Source: Zea mays (lineage: Eukaryota > Streptophyta > Magnoliopsida > Poales > Poaceae). Taken from it: a stretch of 64,000 nt of DNA. Below the pieces are notes generated by a model, which did no database searches, was not told the DNA's origin, and worked only from the letters and a program-made list of their open reading frames with translations. Position 1 is the stretch's first letter. Every line of letters begins with the position of its first letter. The translations under genes were made by a program, and so were the position numbers. Positions 27,766 to 40,433 of the stretch are shown here, piece by piece. The stretch lies in contig NC_050104.1 in NCBI RefSeq assembly GCF_902167145.1, positions 97,103,849-97,167,848 on the forward strand, written 5' to 3'.

Positions 27766-27784
27766 CTACCCTCACTACAAGAAT

Positions 27785-28012
27785 CGTAAAGATTCCCGTC
27801 GGCCGGATTAACTCCCGTCGGCCAGACGAAATGCCGACGGGAGTTAGTTAACTCCCGTCAGCTACAGGCCAGCCGACGGGCCTTAACTTAACTCCCGTCG
27901 GCCTAGACACAGGCCGACGGGAATAAGGTAACTCCCGTCGGCTCTGACAAAAGCGAACGGGGATTAGGTTCTTCCCGTCGGCCTACGCTCTGGCCGACGG
28001 GGATTAAATGTT
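27785..28012. repeat. CACTA-2 left subterminal repeats
   Basis: Alternating TTAACTCCCGTCGGCC and inverse units, about 45 bases apart. Confidence 0.8.
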
Positions 28013-28058
28013 TATGAACCCGCGGGGAGCACCCCGCGCGGGCTCATCTCTCTGTTTC

Positions 28059-28060
<2 letters not shown>

Positions 28061-28091
<31 letters not shown>
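28061..28091. repeat. (TC)n microsatellite in CACTA-2 leader
   Basis: CTCTCTCT run of about 30 bases immediately before the GC-rich leader. Confidence 0.85.
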
Positions 28092-28093
<2 letters not shown>

Positions 28094-28395
28094 ACCGCCG
28101 CTGCCGCCGTGCCGCCACCCGTCCCCGCCGCCGCCCGTCCTCGCCACCGCACGCCCGGTCGCCCGTCTCCGCCGCCGTGCCCGCCCTCGCTCATCCCCGT
28201 TGTGCCCCACACCGCCCACATCACCGCCGGGCCTCCCATCGCGCCCACAAACGCCGCCGCCACCACAAGGGCCGACGCCGTCCCCAAACATCTCTCGGAG
28301 CGTCGTCGCTGCCTCCTCGAGCGCCACTGCCGCGCCCAAAGCGTCGCCTCCGCCCCCGACCGCATCTCCGAACCGACTACAACACCCACGTGAGT
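28090..28395 (+). promoter_or_regulatory. CACTA-2 GC-rich leader
   Basis: About 300 bases of CpG-rich CGCCGCCG-type sequence, ending near ACACCCACGTGAGTT, a plausible splice donor (CACG|TGAG or ACGTGAG region). It occupies the same position as the GC-rich leader of CACTA-1, between the left array and TNP2. Confidence 0.4.
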
Positions 28396-28829
28396 TAAAG
28401 ATGTTAATGCATGAGATTGTGAATGTTAATTATGTATGTACATGTTTATTTTCGTCGGTTTTTTATGGCCGACAGGAGTTAACTTTCATGTGATTAGTAT
28501 TAATTTAATAACACATGTGATTAGAGTGTGATTAGAGTTAATTTAATATCACATGTGTGGCTTCATGTTAGGTAATTATTAATTCTATTATTATAGTAGA
28601 TTTAACTTATACTATTGAATTGCTAAATTTGATGGTATTTATTGATTAGATTTAACTTATAATATTAGGATGTATGAAGGTTTCGATATTGATAAATTTG
28701 ATGTTATTTATGTGTATATATAATTATTTAAGTATATATATAGTTTTACTACTTACCTATAGATGTATGTGTGACGTGTAGAAACATGATTGTCTCACAC
28801 ACACTCTTTACTCGTACACAGCCACAATA

Positions 28830-30380
28830 ATGGGTGATAGACGTGATTGGATGTATGAAGGTTTCAAGAAGGGTGGGTGTCACACTAGTGAATGGTTTGC
28901 CAAGACGCAAATGTTTCTGGACCATGCAACTGCTTTGTCACAAATAGATAATATTAGGTGTCCATACAATAAATGTAGAAATATGACGAGCCACACCAAG
29001 AGGCAGGTCACACTACACCTGTGCTCACATGGTTTCGTGCCAGGCTATAAGGTCTGGTATCTCCATGGTGAAGATGTTGAATGGGCAACAGAAGTAGAAG
29101 TTGATGACGGTGAAGATGATGTTGATAGGATGGACCAGATGCTTGAGGATCTGCAGCCTGAACTGGCACCAGATCATCATGATTCACCTACACCGGAGGT
29201 TCAGAAGTTCTTCGACCTACTCAAAGCATCAGAAGAGCCTCTTCATGGGCACACTGACGTGACCGTACTCGAATTCATGACCCGACTGATGTCAATCAAG
29301 TCCAAGTTTGCATTCTCAATTCATTGTTACAAGGAGCTTGTGGATTTGATTAGCGAGGTTCTTCCTACGGGTCACAAGATGCCCAAAGACATGTACCAGT
29401 CTAAGAAATTGCTTGAAGGTCTTGGTATGGAGTATGAGAAGATTGATGTTTGCCAAGACAACTGTATGCTTTTTTGGAAGGAACATGGCAGAGGATAGAA
29501 ATGCTTAAAATGTGGGAAGTCGAGGTATGTGGAGCTTGTAAATGAAGATGGGGAGAAGGTGGTGACAAAGGTTGCACATAAACAGCTTCGGTACATGCCT
29601 CTCACTTCTAGAGTGAAACGTTTGTTTCTCTCGAGGAAGACCGCTATGCACATGAGGTGGCATAAAGATTGTACGAACAGACAAGATGGGTTAATGGTGC
29701 ACCCGTCAGATGGTGATGCATGGAAGACTCTTGACAAATTTGATCCAGATTTTGTCAGCGATACAAGAAACGTTTGTATCGGCTTGGCAACTGATGGTTT
29801 CACGCCGTTCAATATGACCGTTGTGTCGTATTCATGTTGGCCTATCATTGCCATACCGTACAACCTTCCACATGCTCTTTGCATGAAATATGAGTTTATG
29901 TTCCTATGTCTTGTTATACCTAGGCCTGAGCATCCTGGCGTACGCCTCAATGTGATGCTTCAACCACTGATTGAAGAGTTAAAGAAGTTATGGCAAGGTG
30001 TGGAAGCCTATGACTGCTTCAAGAAGCATAAATTCAATCTTCGTGTTGCATATCTGTTCTCAGTTCATGATTTTATGGCGTATGGTATTTTCTCTGGATG
30101 GAGTGTGCATGGTAGATTGACGTGTCCTTATTGTGCTAAAGATACAGATTGTTTTTGTCTTAGTGTTGGTGGCAAGATATGTTACTTTGATTGCCATAGA
30201 AGTTTTCTACCCTTCAAGCACCCCTTCAGAAGGCAGAGAAAGGAATTTAGGAAGGGCACCATCATCACGAAGGGACCGCCCAAGCGACGTAGCGGGATAA
30301 AAATTACAGAAGAGCATATGAAACTTGTCCTAGACGAGAGTGGGAAAAGGTATCAAGGTTTTGGTGAGGAGCATAACTGG
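28830..30380 (+). pseudogene. CACTA-2 TNP2-type transposase, N-terminal half
   Basis: Starts MGDRRDWMYEGFKKGGCHTS and contains the Cys/His transposase-associated domain (CPYNKCRN...LCSHGFVPGYKVWYLHGE), collinear with 16255-17955. A TAG at 29496-29498 interrupts it after FWKEHGRG. The same frame continues from KCLKCGKSRYVELV to GFGEEHNW, where element D is inserted (TSD ACTGG 30376-30380). The rest resumes at 35268. The full protein was a TNP2/TNPD-like transposase. Confidence 0.85.
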
Positions 30381-33300
30381 TGTGACAGCCCTCCCAAGTT
30401 ATCAGGCCCACATGCACCAATCCTTGCCTTAATAACCTCAGATGGCTGTGCACGTGTACCGGGTAACTTAACAAGGCTATCGAGTTCGCCAACTGGAACT
30501 CATCATCCCAAGGATCTCCCACATAACAGGTATATTACAGTAATCACATTTGATACACACACATTGGAGATAGAGCGGAAGACTTTTACAAAGTACACTT
30601 TACATTCTAGAACTCAAGTTTTACATGGTAGAGAGAGATGTATTTATTACAAGTCCTGATAGTACTTGAAGTGCATAACTTATTACATCAATTGGAAGGG
30701 TGAAGCCTTTCCATAAGATATATACATAAACATTCTAAGCTTCAAGTCATCCACATGAAGTAACTAACCCAAAGATAAGGGAATAAAACTTCTCCTACAA
30801 AAACAACAAGGGATAAAACCCTGAGTACGCAATTACTCAGCAAGACTTACCCGACTAAAAAAAAGACTCTCAAGGATATGCTGGCTTGTTGGGAATCAAG
30901 GTAAGGCTTGTCAAATTTCAAAGACTCATTTTGCAGAAGAGCTTACTAGTAGTGAATCCTTATGCCAAACTTTTACTTCACAAGTTAATTATTTTTCCTG
31001 AATCTAGATTTGCCTAATCTAGAGCATTCACTTGTTCTATACTATCTTCCTTTCAACCAAACCACAATCATGTTTCACTTATTAAACTACGATGCAGGGC
31101 AGTGATCCAGTCTTCATATCTGAGAAGTACGGCGATCCGAATCGATTAATACCCAGCTGGGGATCTCCAACCACACGACATATGTAGCACTTAACCCTTG
31201 CATATGTCAACCATTCCCACGGATCCTCCACTACATGAACAGGTCCGCGCTACCCGGGAGCACATTACCCTACCATCCAGCCTCTTGCCAAGAGGATAAC
31301 TGCTACTCCCACCATCTCCCACGCCCAGTGCGCGGTTGTCTTTTCACGTATGGAATAGCCGGGTTTAGGCTTACCCATGGTGAGGTATGTGGCCAGTTAA
31401 AGGGTCCTAGATCAGCAGGCCAACAATCGGTACGGTCCTTAATCGACTCAGACAGAGACACTACACCGAGACTCCTTTCTCGTGCAAGTCAACCGCCCGA
31501 TCTCAGCTTTATTATTTTCAACCCAAAGTTTGGTACCTGGCAGAGGTACATCTTTTCCGACGTTGAACCCATCCCGGCCGTGATGGATCCACCATCAAGT
31601 TTTATTTTTGAAAACTTCCCACCCACTAAAGCATCACTTTTGTTTTAAAACAAAACATTTTTGTTTGCTAAAGCAAGGCTAAGCATCATAAAATTCTTTT
31701 CAAAATGGGTATCAAGGAAGGGTAATCAATTTCAAGGAAGGAAATGCATCAACGGTTTAGCACACAACTCCTATCACCTAATGCATCAATCAAGTGAGAA
31801 AGATTTTAAAATAGCAAGGAGGTGGCAAATGCACCGGGGCTTGCCTTACTACAGGAGAAAATCTGATATCTTCTATTACGATAAGCAGTTAGATGGAATC
31901 CACCACTGGATCAGTAGAACTGGAACAGGCTCCTTCACAAATCACTTCTTCTTGGTACTCTACATGAAATGCCATGATTATGAATGCCTGTGTATATGCT
32001 ACTAGCAAGGAAAGTATTACGAAGCACTACAAAATTACAATTACAAGCTATCACCACAAGCCATAACTACCAGGGAGCTATTTACTGAACTTCAATACTC
32101 TACACAAACGCAGAACGGTGGCGCTGGCCACCCGAATTTCTTGACTAAAAACCACATCAAATTACAATCCTAGAAGTTCCAATCAGATTTTCTCTCATCT
32201 CCCTATGCTGGCTTGATACACTTTCCTACTAGGAGTTGCTCTTCTATGATCACTCTCCAACTTTACTTTAAAGGATACTAGCTAAAACTCAACAGGCTTC
32301 AGGTTAGAGAGCTCCAAAGTTGGAACTCCACGAAACTACACAATTCAGCTAACTGAACTAAATTCAGCACCCTCTACCTAACAGAGCAACTTGGAATAAT
32401 CTTTTCTCTCAATTCAAAGCAAGGATAGGGAGATCCTTCTTAAAAGAAATTGCTCCCCAATATTAGATCTTCAAGTTTACTGCAATGATCATCCACCAAA
32501 ACTTCAAGAATTGAGACTTAGAAGGGTTCAAAACTGAGAGGAATTCACAGTTTCTAAAAATTCAACAAACTGAATTACGTTTTAGATTCTGAAACTGAAC
32601 TCTACACCAAACTGAACCCCCACCTGTAACTCCATTACTCCTCACAATTCCAAACAATAATAGGCCAACCTTGACTAATAAAATTTGTTTACCACACATA
32701 TCTGTACAAGTTTGCTGCAGCAGCCTTAGGTCAAAGAATCATGGATCAAGAGTTATAGTGCTCCAAAAATGGGTTGAGAACACATAAAATTCTGTTTCAG
32801 CTGACTGAAACTATATACCTGTCAGTGAAAGTTTTGAGACGTTTTATCCAATTTTTTTACACAGCAGCAATACCAATGCTTCACTGGCCTTTGAAGACCA
32901 CGGAACGAAGACCACACGGGCATGCAACTCACTGGAACGCTTTGGCCACAGCGAGGTGGGAGGTTTCGGTGGGTGTGGTCACCAGACAATAGGGTTGGCA
33001 GGCGCAGCACAAAGGCAGAACAACCTAGTGACTGAGAAGAGGAGCTAACACTGGTTTGAACACAGGAACTACCTCGACCTCGTGAGGAACACTGGCTAGA
33101 ACTCGAGGGCAAGGAAAAACTCCACTGGACCAAGCTCTGCAGTACACAGGATAAGAGGACAGAGGCATCGAGCTCAGCCATATCTTGGTGAAGAAGGGCC
33201 CCAAGGGTACCAGCACCTCATGGGAGAGCACACGTGGCCAACAAGCACAAATACCAGGCCAGCTCACAAACTCAACACAAATATCCACCTTGTCTGGTTC

Positions 33301-35262
33301 ACTCTAGTAATGAGCTAGCAGATAACGCTTCATTGCTCACAGCCCACAAAACAGTCCAAAACTGGGATATTTGCAGCAGGGGCTGAGGCCTCTAGACCCT
33401 CAATCACGTACTCCATCCTTATCTCCAACTGTACACACATGGGGTACAGCAGAGAGAGGATATCTCATCTTCAGTCCTAAGCCGATCCCAGATTTAGCTA
33501 GCTGAAATACACTCAACATCCAATTGCCTTCCAGCCCAACTTGGAGCACAAATTTTCTCCCAACTTTAAACAACACTAGGTCGACTTCTCCTAGCCAAAT
33601 TTATTCATCAAGTATATCCGTGCATATTTGTTGCAGCAGTCCAAAACCGAAAATGCACAGATCAAGGGTTATAATTCTCCAAAGTGAGGTGAAAAATACT
33701 GAAAACGCAGTTTCAGTTAACTGACAGCACAAATTTAGACCCAGTTCTCTCCAAATTTGGTGCACCACTAAGCAAAATCTCCTTAAGAAAACTTGCTCAC
33801 TAACTTATGATCTCCAAGTTTTCTATAGAAACTACAGTCTAAAACCACTCATATTGATCACAAAACAACTCCAAACTAGGCATTCTACACTGAAATTCAG
33901 ATTTCAGAGACAGAACAAAATTCAGCCCAAATAAATTGACAATCCAATTTGGAGCCACATTTTCTCCACATTTTACACAATAGCAAGCTCTACTCCTCTC
34001 ATGAAACTTATTCACTAATACTTGGTCTCCAACTTTTCTATATAATCCATAGTCTAAAACCTAATGGAATGGTCACAAATGTGCTCTAGCAGAGCACCAA
34101 ACACTGCAATTTCAGTTTTCAATGGACTGAATAAATTCAGTTTCTGTAAACTGACAGTCCAACATTGGACAGCGCTTACTTCACTTTTTTTTGTATGGGA
34201 TCAAGCCCAACTCACTTGAGTAAAGTTGTTCTCTAACATATGGTATTCAAGCTTTCTACAGGAATTTCAGTCCAAAACCATATAGGTTAATCACAACAGA
34301 GCTCCAAACTAAGCACTAAAATACTGAATTCAGACTTAGACACTATTCCAAATCTGAAAATTCAGAATTCAGCCAACACCACTTTGAACCACCTTTTCTC
34401 TAAGTTCCAAGTAGCTTTAGGGGTATAACCTTTAACTAAACTTATACACCAACATGTGGTATTCCACCTTGGTACATAAACTTCAACCCATAGCTGTATG
34501 TATCAGCCACTAACAGGCTTCCAAAGTTGCTTCAGAATATAAAATCTTCAGTTTCAGAGATTGCACTAAGTCTGAAACTCCACAAGTATTACAACCCCAT
34601 TTTGGACCAGTTTTACACCTAGTTGCATATGATTTTAGGGGCAGATTGCCTAAGCAAATTTGTACCCCTACTGTAGCTCTACAACTTTGTTACATTGTCC
34701 ACCTTCAAACTGTTTATAGATCAAAAGTTATAAAGGCCCAAAAACAGCTAGTTGATATTATTTTCAGCAAACTTCAAATCTGAATCAGAACTGAATTTAG
34801 CATTTTATTTCAACTTTTCCTCTAAAACATGGAGTTCTCCATACATGAAAGTTGTTCAACTCTCCAAAATCTACAACTTTGATATATGGACTCCTAGCAA
34901 ATTCTCTCTAGATTGAAAATTCCACTTTTGGGCTACTTTAGTGTTTCATTTGAGATTGCTTTTCCGCAGACAAATCTCACCAGTCCGATCCCTTACTTAA
35001 AGCAAGATTACACTTCACCTCAAAGTCCAATTTTAATACTTGGATTTCATGGTCAAGTCATTTTTAGCTTGGAAGTAGTTTGCTTTCACTCGACCACTCA
35101 CTAACTCTTCAAACTCCTTTGGCTCTCATCAAGACAACACACCACATATGGTTTGAAATTTTTGACCTAGTGAAATGCATTCTAGGTGTATCAAGCAAGA
35201 TGATGGTGATGCATATGATGTCATGTCAACGTTTTAGTTCTCGTAACACCAGGGGTGTTACA
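30381..35262 (-). mobile_element. Element D: long LTR-like insertion (4882 bp) in CACTA-2
   Basis: The plus strand starts TGTGACAGCCC and ends GGGGTGTTACA, giving TG...CA ends with the 5-bp TSD ACTGG (30376-30380, 35263-35267). Removing it rejoins the transposase frame exactly. It is homologous in inverse orientation to 46018-57373 (for example the blocks at 31420-31620 and 48820-49010). It has no recognisable gag or pol and no second terminal copy, so it is best read as a solo LTR of a family with very long LTRs. The section 32180-34900 is made of degenerate repeats with a spacing of about 200 bases. Confidence 0.7.
32180..34900. repeat. degenerate ~200-bp tandem repeats inside element D
   Basis: Phrases such as CTCCAAGTTTTCTATA, CAGTCTAAAACC, AGAGCTCCAAACTA and TTTCAGTTTTCA recur in the same order at roughly 33.7, 33.95, 34.16, 34.4 and 34.6 kb and, less clearly, before. 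Units are strongly diverged. Confidence 0.55.
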
Positions 35263-35267
35263 ACTGG

Positions 35268-36242
35268 ACTCACATATGTGGCTTGTAGGAGCTTCCTTAT
35301 GCTAAGTCATTGATTTTGATGCACAACATCGACGTCATGCATCAAGAGAGTAACTTTTGCCAAGCCCTCATAAATACATGCATGGATTTCCCTGATAAAA
35401 CGAAAGACAATGACAAGGCACGCATGGACTTAGCAGTGATATGTGATCGTCCAACCCAAGTGCTTAGAGAAAACGGAGGCAAACCAAAAGCTGACTATTG
35501 TCTGAAATCTAAGCAACAGAAAGAAGTGATGAAGTGGATGAAGGATATTAAATTCCCCGATGGTTATGCCGCTGGTTTTAGAAGATCTGTGAACTTGAAG
35601 ACAATGAAGATGAATGGACTGAAGAGCCATGACTTCCACATAATTATGGAGAGGCTCATGCCTGTAATGTTTCGTGGGTACATTTTCGAAGCTGTGTGGA
35701 AAACGTCAGCTGAAGTTAGCTATTTCTACAGACAGTTGTGTGCTAAAGAAATCAGAAGAGATGTGATGGAATAGCTGGAGAAAGAGGCACCGGTGCTTTT
35801 GTGCAAATTGTAAAAAATATTTCCACCGGGTTTCTTCAATCCTATGCAGCATCTCTTTATACATATTCCATATGAGGCTAAGGTCGGTGGTCCTGTTTAG
35901 TATAGGTGGATGTTTCATATAGAAAGAGCATTAAAGAAGCTTAGATCAATGGTGGGCAATAAGGCAAGAGTTGAAGGATGTATTGCGGAACAATTTAAAC
36001 TAAAGGAGGCAGCACACTTCACAAGTTGTTACTTTGCAGAAGAACATAATGTATTTGCTCGAAAGAAAAGGTACCATGATGATGAACGAGAGATGCCTCC
36101 GTGTAGTGATCTTTCGATTTTTCAGACAAACGGCAAAGTCGTTGGTCCACCCAAGGCATATCACCTCAATATGGAAGAACGGAAGTCTGCTTTACTGTAC
36201 ATGTTCACGAATATGCCTGAGGTGGAGAAATACTTTGTGTAA
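35268..36242 (+). pseudogene. CACTA-2 TNP2-type transposase, middle part (Transposase_21 end and DUF4218-like)
   Basis: After element D the frame continues with a TAG where a Trp codon is expected, then ELPYAKSLILMHNIDVMHQE and a long segment absent from CACTA-1 (to the stop at 35772-35774). After further stops comes RWMFHIERALKKLRSMVGNK...YFAEEHNVFARKKRYHDD, which resembles the DUF4218 domain of plant CACTA transposases. A GT donor lies near 36239 and an AG acceptor near 36320, suggesting an intron. Confidence 0.75.
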
Positions 36243-36319
36243 GACTTATTTTCTTAAACTGTTCATATGTGAATTAGTTTATGTTATCAAATATCTCATG
36301 TCATACAATAATATTTGAC

Positions 36320-37232
36320 AGCGAGTTTGATGAACAAAACATGAGGTGTCTCGGTAGGCCAACAGCGAGAGACATAGACAAATTCCGACGCGACGGTATG
36401 CATGGGCGACCTAATTTCATTATGTGGCTTCGGGACCGTGTAAGTCTTAATTATGTGGCTCCGAGAGCTAATTTCAGTTAACTAATATTACAGAATTTGC
36501 TAATGCTTTGTGGCATAATTGACAGTTTGGGGAGGAAATGAATTTGAATGATGACTTACGTCAGTTATCTATTGGAAGCGTAACTGCCAAAAGCTATGGA
36601 CGTTACGGCGTCAATGGATATCGCTTTCGTTCAAGCATTTTCGAATCAAGTCATCCTATGGCCGCCACTCAAAATAGTGGAGTCGTTACTAGGGCAACCG
36701 ACATGGAAGGACACGAAGCCTGCTATTACGGGAAAATCAAAAATATAATCGAGATTACATTTGCTGGAAATAAGCCTTTAGCGCTAGTTTTCTTGAGTGT
36801 AAATGGTATGACCCGAAGTATTATAGGACCTAATTTGGAATAACACAGATCCAACTTGAAAAATTGCTTCAAGGACACGACACGTATATCCTTGCCCATC
36901 AAGCAGACCAAGTTTATTTCTCGACATATCCATGCAAAAAGTTGTCTAAATGGAGGGTTGTGTACAATGTAAATCCCCGCGAACGCCTATACTCTGCTGG
37001 TGAGGACGAATATCAAATTGGTCACCTTGAGCAGGTTGATGAGGTGTTTCAAGAAGAAGAGTTGCCAACTAGTTTTCATATTGATCCTGCACCGGCATTA
37101 GATTCACTAGTTGCAGACGTTAACGACTTAACTTTTCCCGAGAGACGGAGAAGACAACCTGTTAGGAGAAAAGTTACATGGCGACCTCTGCATAGAAGAG
37201 AACAAATAGATCCTGATTTTGATGATATTTAA
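36320..37232 (+). pseudogene. CACTA-2 TNP2-type transposase, C-terminal part (DUF4216-like)
   Basis: Exon-like SEFDEQNMRCLGRPTARDID, a short intron, then FGEEMNLNDDLRQLSIGSVT and NIIEITFAGNKPLALVFL, broken by a frameshift near 36808. It resumes as QADQVYFSTYPCKKLSKWRV to a stop at 37230-37232. The order DUF4218 then DUF4216 is the usual one. The sequence parallels 17955-18515 of CACTA-1. Confidence 0.7.
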
Positions 37233-37327
37233 CAAGTAAAGTTGTTTTGTTATTTCATTTGTTTCTATTTTTAAGTATTATGTCATTTTTGATGCACTAA
37301 TGAATAATTTCTTATTTTTTATGCAGG

Positions 37328-39725
37328 ATGCCGCCAAAATCAAAGAAGTCAGTGAAGGGGCTGTTCAAGGGCCTGGGCCTTTTTTAGGGCAGTTCTTCGA
37401 GCAGCAGCAGGCGTCGAGAGCTGTTGAGCGCGGTACATGGAGATGAGGTAACATATCTTGTACAAATAAATTTGTTTACATATTTACAAATAAATCTTGA
37501 GTTGTATGTACCAGGACGAGCAGCACATTGAGGAGGAGGAGCACAATGAGGCTGAGCAGCACAATGAGAAGGTGGAGCACGTGACATGGGACCAGGCCGC
37601 ACAGCATCACCAGCCATGGGACCAGTGGGACCACCAGAGAGAGCAGCAACAGACGTGGGACCAGTGGGGCCAACAGGGTGAATCGGCTGACAACCCGATG
37701 GATGATGGCTCGGGAGGCTCTTCAGCGACATGCACACGTCGCTCAAGAAAAAGCCACTCAGTAAAGCCTCGTCACGCGATAGAGCGAGAGGCTGATAGGA
37801 CTTTAATCATGCCACATGGAGATCGGTGAGTGTAATATATTAACTTGTCTCATATAACTATTATGTGTATTGTTAATGTTTTTGTGTAATGCAGAAATTG
37901 GGAGGACCTGTCCTTTGACGATAAGGGACACCACACTCAGGTTAACCTTACGTTGGGTTCTCTTTGCCGCCTTCACTACCCTGGTATAGTGAAGGTGTCA
38001 AACGGTGATACCGAGGATGAGGTGCTCGTCAGTACCTGGGATGAGTACAAGTTTAAAAAGGAACGAAACCACACCGACAGACAGGGACTTGTGCGTAATG
38101 ACTTTTGGGTATGAATTCTTTATTATTTTTGTTATGTTTCTTAATATTGTAAATCTATGACTTATACCATTGTATTTGTATTCTTTATGTTGTAGCTTCG
38201 ATATCGGTTGCCTGACGGAGAGGATTACATGGGGCACGCTGAACGTGTCTTGACTGTCTTCCAAAACAATGCAAAGAAGCTGGTGAAGGATGCCATATAC
38301 TATGCGAGAATTCAGGCTACAAACCTGTATTCATCCGGAAGAAGCAGGCCCCTTGAATAAAAAGGAAGGGTCCTCAAAGATATATTTGACTGAGGATCAA
38401 TATCGTGAGGTCAGTATTCAATTTGTTTTACCCTTTATATTGATTGTTGTGATTGATATAATATGTAACATTGTGTGTGCAGGTGATGGTTCCATGGATG
38501 GCGCCCGTACCTAATGCGTACTATGCTTGGTGTCGATATTGGGCTTCCGAAGGCTTCCAGAAAGCGTCAGCGCATCACAGACAATGTCGAGGAACCAATC
38601 CTAACCACAAGTTTGGTGGTGACGACATGATACGAAAAGCTAAAAGAATGGTAAGTTTGATCTAACTATGTCGATCAGCAAATAGTACGATTTCTTATGA
38701 ATGTTTTTTGTTTATACAGGAAGCTACGAGTGGCCAAAAGCCTAGTGACATTGAGGTCTACCAGGAGGGCCACAAAGGACCAGACCCGAACAACCCTGAC
38801 CAGCTCTGCAGCCAGACAGCCACGGATCGCTTGGTGAGTTTTGGCCCAAAAGTACAAACGTTCAAAGTATAGAAATTCCTGTGTTTGTAAGGTTGTGAAT
38901 GATGTATAGGCGGCATATGGGGAGGAGATGGTTCGTCGCCATGGCCCTGACTTCGACTGGCACCATGAACCGGTGGATCCCTCGGTGGTGTACGCAAGTG
39001 GTGGTGGCAAAGCGCATGGACGGTAAGCTCTAACTTATTAAATTATATGGTTGACACTAAATTGATTATGCAGTAATCACATTTTTTGAATCACTTATAG
39101 ATACGCACTCTTGGACGAATTCATTGACTCGTCATCGGTGAGATCTCAGAGGACGGGTTCGTCTTCCCGTAGCTCATGCTCTCGTCGACCGAACGAGCAG
39201 GAGTTGGAGATTATGAGGATGCGTGAAGAGATGAGACAACAACGCGAATTTATGGAGGCTTGCAATGCACATAACCAAGCGATGTATCAAGTGAGTACAC
39301 ATAATCCGAACTCTAAATTATTATATTTCAATACAACATCTTCAGTAGTAACACATATGTTTAACAGTTAATGCAGCAACAGGGCATGGCAACAAATTTT
39401 CCACCGCCACCACGATGGAGCCAATTTGCAAACACACCAGCTCCGCCACCACAGTTCAACACCCATCCGACACATATACCTGCACCTGGAGATATGGTAC
39501 GTTTGATAACTCTCGATTAATTTATACACTTGTATACTTTTTTATATTTGCATTTAATGTGTTGATATTTGCTAACTTGCATAGGTTACGCCCGAAGCGG
39601 GTGGTAGTGGGTCTGATCCCGCAGCAGGGACTGGATTTGTTGACTCCCTCTTCGCGTTCCCTCCTCATGGTGGTGGTGGCGGCAACGGTCAAAGCTCTAA
39701 CCACCCAAGTGGTGGTTATCTCTAA
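37328..39725 (+). pseudogene. CACTA-2 TNPA-like gene, with stop and frameshift
   Basis: The multi-exon layout parallels CACTA-1. An exon starts MPPKSKKSVKGLFKGLG but meets TAG at 37385-37387. Exon 37515-37826 is Gln/His/Trp-rich. The next is the core exon (WEDLSFDDKG, LGSLCRLHYPGIV). The exon from about 38196 has a frame shift near 38320 before NKKEGSSKIYLTEDQYREV. Later exons carry AYGEEMVRRHGPDFDWHHEP and a Pro-rich tail, with a stop at 39723-39725. Introns are GT-AG. The conserved core shared with CACTA-1 shows that this is the standard second gene of this CACTA group. Confidence 0.65.
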
Positions 39726-40009
39726 ACACTTGAACTCATGTTCGTTATGTTTTTAACTCGTGGACGTTATGTTTGTGTAAACACTTGATCTTAACTCGTA
39801 TCAGAAATGTTTGTGTATGTTATGTGACAGATTTAACCTATAATGCGTTTGTGATGTGTATGTTCATGTGGATGATATATATGTTTTGTCATATGTTTGT
39901 GATGTGTATGTTTTGTGATGTGTATGTTCATGTGGATGATATATTTGTTTTGTCATATGTTTGTCTGTGGAGAAATATATAATTTGGTGTTGCTGTTGCA
40001 GAATTATAG

Positions 40010-40425
40010 GTTAACTCCCGTTGACCCAGTTAATCCCCGTCGGTTTGACCATAGCCGACGGGAATTAACTATTAACTCCCGTCGGCCCAGTTAATCCCCG
40101 TCGACTGACATGGACAACGAGAGTTAATAGTTAACTCCCATCGGCTGGTAGGGCTGACGGGGATTAATTAAATAACTCCCGTCGGTTGACCTGGCCGACG
40201 GGAATTAACTATTAACTCCCGTCGGCTAGTTAGTGGCCGACGGGGATTAATTATTCCCGTCAGCCGCCGACGGGGATTAATTATTCCCGTCAGCCGCCGA
40301 CGGGAATAACCTTATCCCCGACATCTGACGCCTGTCGGCCAGGAACTGACGGGAATTACTTATTCCCGTCGGTTTAAGGCTTATTCCCGTCGGTTCCTGG
40401 CCGACGGGAATTAAGTGTTTTCCTG
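40010..40425. repeat. CACTA-2 right subterminal repeats
   Basis: Many alternating ATTCCCGTCGGC/GCCGACGGGAATTA units, including a direct 26-base repetition at 40247-40300 (TTATTCCCGTCAGCCGCCGAC). Confidence 0.8.
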
Positions 40426-40433
40426 TAGTGCCT

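Larger units (their letters stand above)
27773..40430 (+). mobile_element. CACTA-2 transposon (12.7 kb including nested element D)
   Basis: Ends CACTACA(A/G)GAA with diverged TIRs; TSD CCT at 27770-27772 and 40431-40433. Subterminal arrays of (A/T)TTCCCGTCGGCC differ from those of CACTA-1, so this is another family. Inside are a short GC-rich leader (28090-28390), a TNP2 gene broken by stops and by element D, and a TNPA-like gene with a stop and a frameshift. It is an old, inactive copy that was autonomous in layout. It landed two bases from the right TSD of solo LTR C. Confidence 0.9.

Noticed and set aside
31235..32005. Frames of 137 and 114 codons in element D
   Set aside because: They lie in repeat DNA that is shared, inverted, with D' where the frames are not kept.
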